Shown here: positions 36,938 through 39,536 of the stretch, piece by piece
How positions within the stretch are numbered: the stretch's first letter is position 1
Layout: each line of letters begins with the position of its first letter
From: Proteobacteria bacterium bin106
GTDB taxonomy: Bacteria > Bdellovibrionota_B > Oligoflexia > Oligoflexales > Bin106
Length of the DNA: 39,536 bases
Reading direction: 5' to 3'
NCBI GenBank assembly: GCA_002238945.1
Contig: MPNI01000022.1
Location: 1 to 39,536 of the forward strand
Translations under genes and position numbers: made by a program
Notes under the pieces: generated by a model
Seen by the model: only the letters and a program-made list of their open reading frames with translations
What the model was told of the DNA's origin: nothing
Databases searched by the model: none

Positions 36938-37109
36938 TAGAGGATATATACCTTCTCTTCGTGATGTTAAAGGCGTGACGCATGAGATAAGACGTATAAA
37001 GAGGGATTTAGCTCGTTTGATGACGGAGCTAGATTGTTTGTTAAGCGTAGTGAAAGATTTAAAACCAGAGGATTTAAAACCAGAGAAGAAGGGAGTTACT
37101 GATGGGTGA
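36930..37109 (+). CDS. Small protein related to the N-terminus of the endolysin
   Basis: 59 residues from ATG 36930 with AAGGGG upstream; the longer ORF from 36888 lacks a ribosome site. MDNRGYIPSLRDVKGVTHEIRRIKRDLARL aligns by eye with MGDRGHFPTIEDVLTMLEAMTRDLNTI at the start of the next gene. It ends KKGVTDG. It overlaps the endolysin start by 8 bases, the same geometry as its own start. It is probably a free-standing copy of the endolysin's coiled-coil N-terminal segment. Confidence 0.65.
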   Translation: MDNRGYIPSLRDVKGVTHEIRRIKRDLARLMTELDCLLSVVKDLKPEDLKPEKKGVTDG

Positions 37110-37827
37110 TAGGGGACATTTCCCAACTATTGAAGATGTATTAACTATGTTAGAAGCAATGACTAGAGATCTTAATACTATAAAGAAACATAATGAGTAT
37201 CGAGACAGAGAGTTAGGTGAGCAACGTAGAAAGCAATTAGTAAAGGATAGAGAGAATAAGGTTATAACTCTTGAGGTTGGTCATGGTCCTCACCCGGATG
37301 GCTTTGAGCCTGGAGCTGTGGATAAGCGTACTGGTACTGAAGAGTGGAAGATGAATCATGTATGTGCTTTAGCTTGTAAGAAACATCTTGATGATCTTGG
37401 TTACATCAATGTGTTTGTTACAGACGAGAATAACTACTTATCTCATATAGGTCGTAATCATCAGAAGAGTCGGGTATTTGTATCTATACATCACAATGCA
37501 TTTTCTACTGATGCGGCACAGGGTTCTGAGACATTAGTTCATGATAAACTAGCTACGAAGGCTCATCGTCATTTAGCTGAGTTATGTAGTGTTCATATGT
37601 CTAAGGCTTTGAACATACCTAATCGTGGTGTTAAGACTATGGGTTTATCTGTGTTATCTGGTGCTATTGAGGGTAATACGCATAGATCTGATCAGGGTGT
37701 ATGTTTAGTTGAGCCTTACTTCATTACGGGTGGTGATGTGGATGATCATAGTGAGTGGAGTCGTAAGTCAGGTATAGCATTGGGTAAAGCGATTGATGAG
37801 TTTTTAAAATACTGGAGGCCGTTATGA
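37102..37827 (+). CDS. Endolysin: N-acetylmuramoyl-L-alanine amidase (Amidase_3)
   Basis: 241 residues, AGGGAG before the ATG. The N-terminal ~50 residues are a charged helical segment (MGDRGHFPTIEDVLTMLEAMTRD..., KQLVKDRENK). The zinc amidase domain spans about 53-238: H61 in LEVGHGP, E80/E81 in TGTEEWKMN, H130 in VSIHHNAF, and catalytic E204 in CLVEPYF. It cuts the bond between muramic acid and the peptide stem. There is no signal peptide, so export needs a holin from the preceding membrane proteins. It overlaps neighbours by 8 and 4 bases. The N-terminal segment duplicates the upstream small protein and may be an oligomerisation or targeting part. Confidence 0.92.
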   Translation: MGDRGHFPTIEDVLTMLEAMTRDLNTIKKHNEYRDRELGEQRRKQLVKDRENKVITLEVGHGPHPDGFEPGAVDKRTGTEEWKMNHVCALACKKHLDDLGYINVFVTDENNYLSHIGRNHQKSRVFVSIHHNAFSTDAAQGSETLVHDKLATKAHRHLAELCSVHMSKALNIPNRGVKTMGLSVLSGAIEGNTHRSDQGVCLVEPYFITGGDVDDHSEWSRKSGIALGKAIDEFLKYWRPL

Positions 37828-38159
37828 GTACTGAAAAGTTAGGTGTAGAGAATTTAAAGCAATGCACAAACTTAGTAGAGGCATTGTGTGAGACATTTGC
37901 TGCAGCGAAGGAAGATGATGACAAGGTGACTTGGTCTGATCTTCTTGATCCTGATGTATGGGAGCATGGCTTTGATGTGGTTAGAGCAGCAGGTGATTTA
38001 GCTGATCGTTGGGATGACTGTTTAATGGAGATCAATGATTTATCAGCTGAGGAAGCTATGGAATTGGTACAGCATTATTTCCTAGCATTTAAGCTGATGT
38101 ATAACAGCTTTGTTCGTTTAAAGAATGCAGAAGAGATAGGACCAGAGGTTGAAGTATAA
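37824..38159 (+). CDS. Hypothetical acidic helical protein
   Basis: 111 residues, starting in an ATGA overlap with the endolysin stop. It is acidic and helical (NLKQCTNLVEALCETFAAAKEDDDKVTWSDLLDPDVWEHGFDVVRAAGDLADRWDDCLMEIN...), with several Trp and three Cys. It has no membrane segment. It has no recognised family and may be a cytoplasmic partner of the two regulators that follow. It overlaps the next ORF by 11 bases. Confidence 0.65.
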   Translation: MSTEKLGVENLKQCTNLVEALCETFAAAKEDDDKVTWSDLLDPDVWEHGFDVVRAAGDLADRWDDCLMEINDLSAEEAMELVQHYFLAFKLMYNSFVRLKNAEEIGPEVEV

Positions 38160-38619
38160 TAATGCTTTAGATAAAACAGAGTCATTGCTTCGCATGGCTG
38201 ACATTCCCTTGGTTAGTCATAAGGTTAGTCCCAAGGGTTTAATTGATATATTTGATTCAAAGAAGAGGGATGATCATAGGGGTTTACTGAATCTTTTTCA
38301 TTCAATGCCTAAGCTTTGTCTTGAGAAAGAACTGATTTGTGTTTATATGTGTTATGTTCTTTTGAAGTGTGATGGTGATAGAACTAAAACTGCTAGAATT
38401 TTAGGTATGGATAGGCGTAATCTAAGGTATAGGATTACGAAGTTACGTAAGCAGGGATATGTCATACCTCCTGCTTATTACCACAAAGAGAACGATAATC
38501 TTAGTCCGTTTCACTTATATCAAAAGTATCGTTTTGTAAGGTTTCTTTACCAGAACCAATGTGAGCCCTACGATCATATCTCAAAACCTTATGATATAAA
38601 TCATGGTAAGGGATGGTGA
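38149..38619 (+). CDS. Fis-family helix-turn-helix protein, putative late regulator
   Basis: 156 residues from TTG 38149, with AGGA about 7 bases upstream; ATG 38194 lacks a ribosome site. Residues about 62-107 (LEKELICVYMCYVLLKCDGDRTKTARILGMDRRNLRYRITKLRKQGY) form the Fis/NtrC C-terminal HTH (HTH_8): a helix, then the D/N-x-T-xx-A-xx-LG-x-R-LRxRI pattern. There is no AAA+ domain. It likely binds DNA to control transcription. It overlaps the next gene by 17 bases if that starts at 38603, or precedes it by 1 base if it starts at 38621. It is near the right end, away from the early operon. Confidence 0.72.
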   Translation: MKYNNALDKTESLLRMADIPLVSHKVSPKGLIDIFDSKKRDDHRGLLNLFHSMPKLCLEKELICVYMCYVLLKCDGDRTKTARILGMDRRNLRYRITKLRKQGYVIPPAYYHKENDNLSPFHLYQKYRFVRFLYQNQCEPYDHISKPYDINHGKGW

Positions 38620-38620
38620 G

Positions 38621-38923
38621 ATGAAGAAGAGTTATAACCTCACTGTTGATGAGCTCATCAGAAGACACATCCCAGACAGGGGTGTGTCTTCTGAGAAGAG
38701 ACTTAAGAAGATCATGGATATTAGCATCCATCTCAACAGGATTAAACTCATAGAGGAAGAGCATGGTGCTTATGTAGACAGTATAAAGCCTAAGCGTGGC
38801 AGACCTCGTAAGCCAGTGGAACCATGGCGTGATATTACGAAGAGTAAGGCTGAGTTATCTAAGTACACCAATCCAAAGTTATACAAGGAATACTGGACAA
38901 AGAATCAAAAGCCTTCTGAATGA
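38621..38923 (+). CDS. Small AT-hook-like DNA-binding protein
   Basis: 100 residues from ATG 38621, chosen because AAGGGA (38608-38613) gives proper spacing; ATG 38603 does not. KPKRGRPRKPVEPW (about 61-74) carries the AT-hook core RGRP with basic flanks. The N-terminal half is helical (LTVDELIRRHIPDRG..., EKRLKKIMDISIHLNRIKLIEEEHG). AT-hooks bind the minor groove of AT-rich DNA; in an AT-rich phage this suggests a nucleoid-like or regulatory role. A ~18-bp hairpin covers 38655-38696 in the gene. It is the last gene before the terminator. Confidence 0.68.
   Translation: MKKSYNLTVDELIRRHIPDRGVSSEKRLKKIMDISIHLNRIKLIEEEHGAYVDSIKPKRGRPRKPVEPWRDITKSKAELSKYTNPKLYKEYWTKNQKPSE
38655..38696. repeat. 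Intragenic hairpin, about 18 bp with one bulged A
   Basis: TC-(A)-TCAGAAGACACATCCC (38655-38673), loop AGACA, GGGGTGTGTCTTCTGA-GA (38679-38696), including one T-G pair. It lies in the AT-hook gene and has no U-tract. Confidence 0.85.
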
Positions 38924-38979
38924 CACGATGTTTTTTATTTGATATGATGATGTTGGTGTTTCATTGTTCTCCAAACACG

Positions 38980-39013
38980 AAAGCCTAACCTTTCCTTCTT
39001 TTGGTTAGGCTTT
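38980..39013. terminator. Hairpin terminator after the late operon
   Basis: AAAGCCTAACC (38980-38990), a pyrimidine-rich loop, GGTTAGGCTTT (39003-39013): an 11-bp perfect stem 57 bases after the last gene. The CTTT of the right arm continues to CTGTG, so the U-tract is short and partly inside the stem. On the opposite strand the flank is TTTCGTG, so it may work in both directions. Confidence 0.8.
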
Positions 39014-39536
39014 CTGTGTATCTACTATTACCCTATAAGATGTTGATTTTTTACCCCGGGGGGGTTTGAAAATAGGGTACCCCCCTCGGACACCCCCCCC
39101 CCTCTACCCCAGGTGGGTATTCAAACATCCCTACCCCTTCCCACATACCACCTATACAGCACAAACTCACAGCATACCCATCAACCAAAGTCAGGAGGGT
39201 ACCTCATATACCACATGCATAAACATCTATGGCGTTTAACCCCGGAACAATCAAACTATCTAGTCATGATACAAGCATGAGGATATGTTAACCCACCCCA
39301 CACATATGGCCCACCCCCCACCCACATCGCTCCACCTATTACACACACACCAGCATACACACCTACTACCATACCCATGGTCATAGGATCCAAAGAAAGT
39401 TCTCGATAGGAAAGGAATGGAGCCTGAAGATTATTACAAGGAAGAGATTGGTACCTAAGCCCTGCCTATAATTTTAATAAAATAAAAAAGAACCTAAGGA
39501 AAAATATTTCTTTTTTTTTTAAAATCCAAAAGGAAA
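39014..39536. other. Non-coding right end, A/C-rich with C and G homopolymers
   Basis: No credible ORF on either strand, no Shine-Dalgarno and no RNA family recognised. The plus strand changes from T/G-rich to A/C-rich. Between about 39051 and 39115 there are runs of seven G, six C and ten C around GGGTACCC. From 39118 to 39400 many CCCAC/ACAC/ATACC words recur. The last 60 bases are AT-rich with a T9-10 run. It may be a packaging or replication region, a genome end, or partly a low-quality contig end. Confidence 0.6.

Noticed and set aside
39050-39536. Minus-strand gene hidden in the A/C-rich end
   Set aside because: G/T-rich minus strand looked like the other coding strands, but no open frame of useful length or ribosome site exists.

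Overview
The window looks like an almost complete genome, or a whole contig, of a tailed phage (siphovirus-like, about 39.5 kb, low GC) that infects a Gram-negative bacterium. The evidence is a lambda-type packaging and head module, with a GpA-family large terminase, a gpW-like head-tail joiner, a lambda gpB-like portal and an HK97-type protease fused to the capsid protein. It is followed by a tail module with a -1 frameshifted G/GT chaperone pair, a 1129-residue tape measure, very large fibres and a zinc amidase endolysin preceded by small single-TM proteins. I see no integrase, CI-like repressor, DNA polymerase, tRNA or CRISPR array, so temperate behaviour is not supported and the phage probably uses the host polymerase.

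Layout. 1-412: a 148-bp-period tandem duplication inside a small acidic ORF at the left edge. 481-1806 (minus): replicative helicase DnaB. 1807-2148: a 340-bp control region with repeated TAAAGTTA boxes, a 10-codon minigene, a good sigma70-type promoter and a candidate ~100-nt folded RNA starting at the predicted +1. 2167-4530: a compact operon of eight small overlapping plus-strand genes, several encoding exported or membrane proteins, all unassigned. 4537-5052 (minus): RuvC-like resolvase whose start codon abuts that of a 436-residue very basic orphan protein (5053-6363). 6458-7734: SSB, a Nu1-like small terminase and a small HTH protein. 7729-9438 (minus): RecJ-like exonuclease.

9477-38923 is one long plus-strand late operon: terminase, head (protease-scaffold-capsid fusion and cement protein), connectors, tail tube, G/GT, tape measure, tail tip proteins, a 2069-residue collagen/propeller fibre, a 511-residue protein made of ten 46-residue propeller-like repeats, a lysis cassette, and three small proteins including a Fis-like HTH and an AT-hook protein. 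A hairpin terminator lies at 38980-39013. The last ~500 bases are non-coding, A/C-rich and contain C and G homopolymers.

The helicase, SSB, resolvase and RecJ form a replication-recombination set that is split over both strands and threaded between plus-strand genes. The most unusual whole-window signals are: (1) about twenty long, nearly perfect, small-loop hairpins of unrelated sequence inside coding regions; (2) T/G enrichment of the plus strand in minus- as well as plus-coded genes, with the opposite skew at the right end; (3) the candidate structured RNA at 2028-2126.
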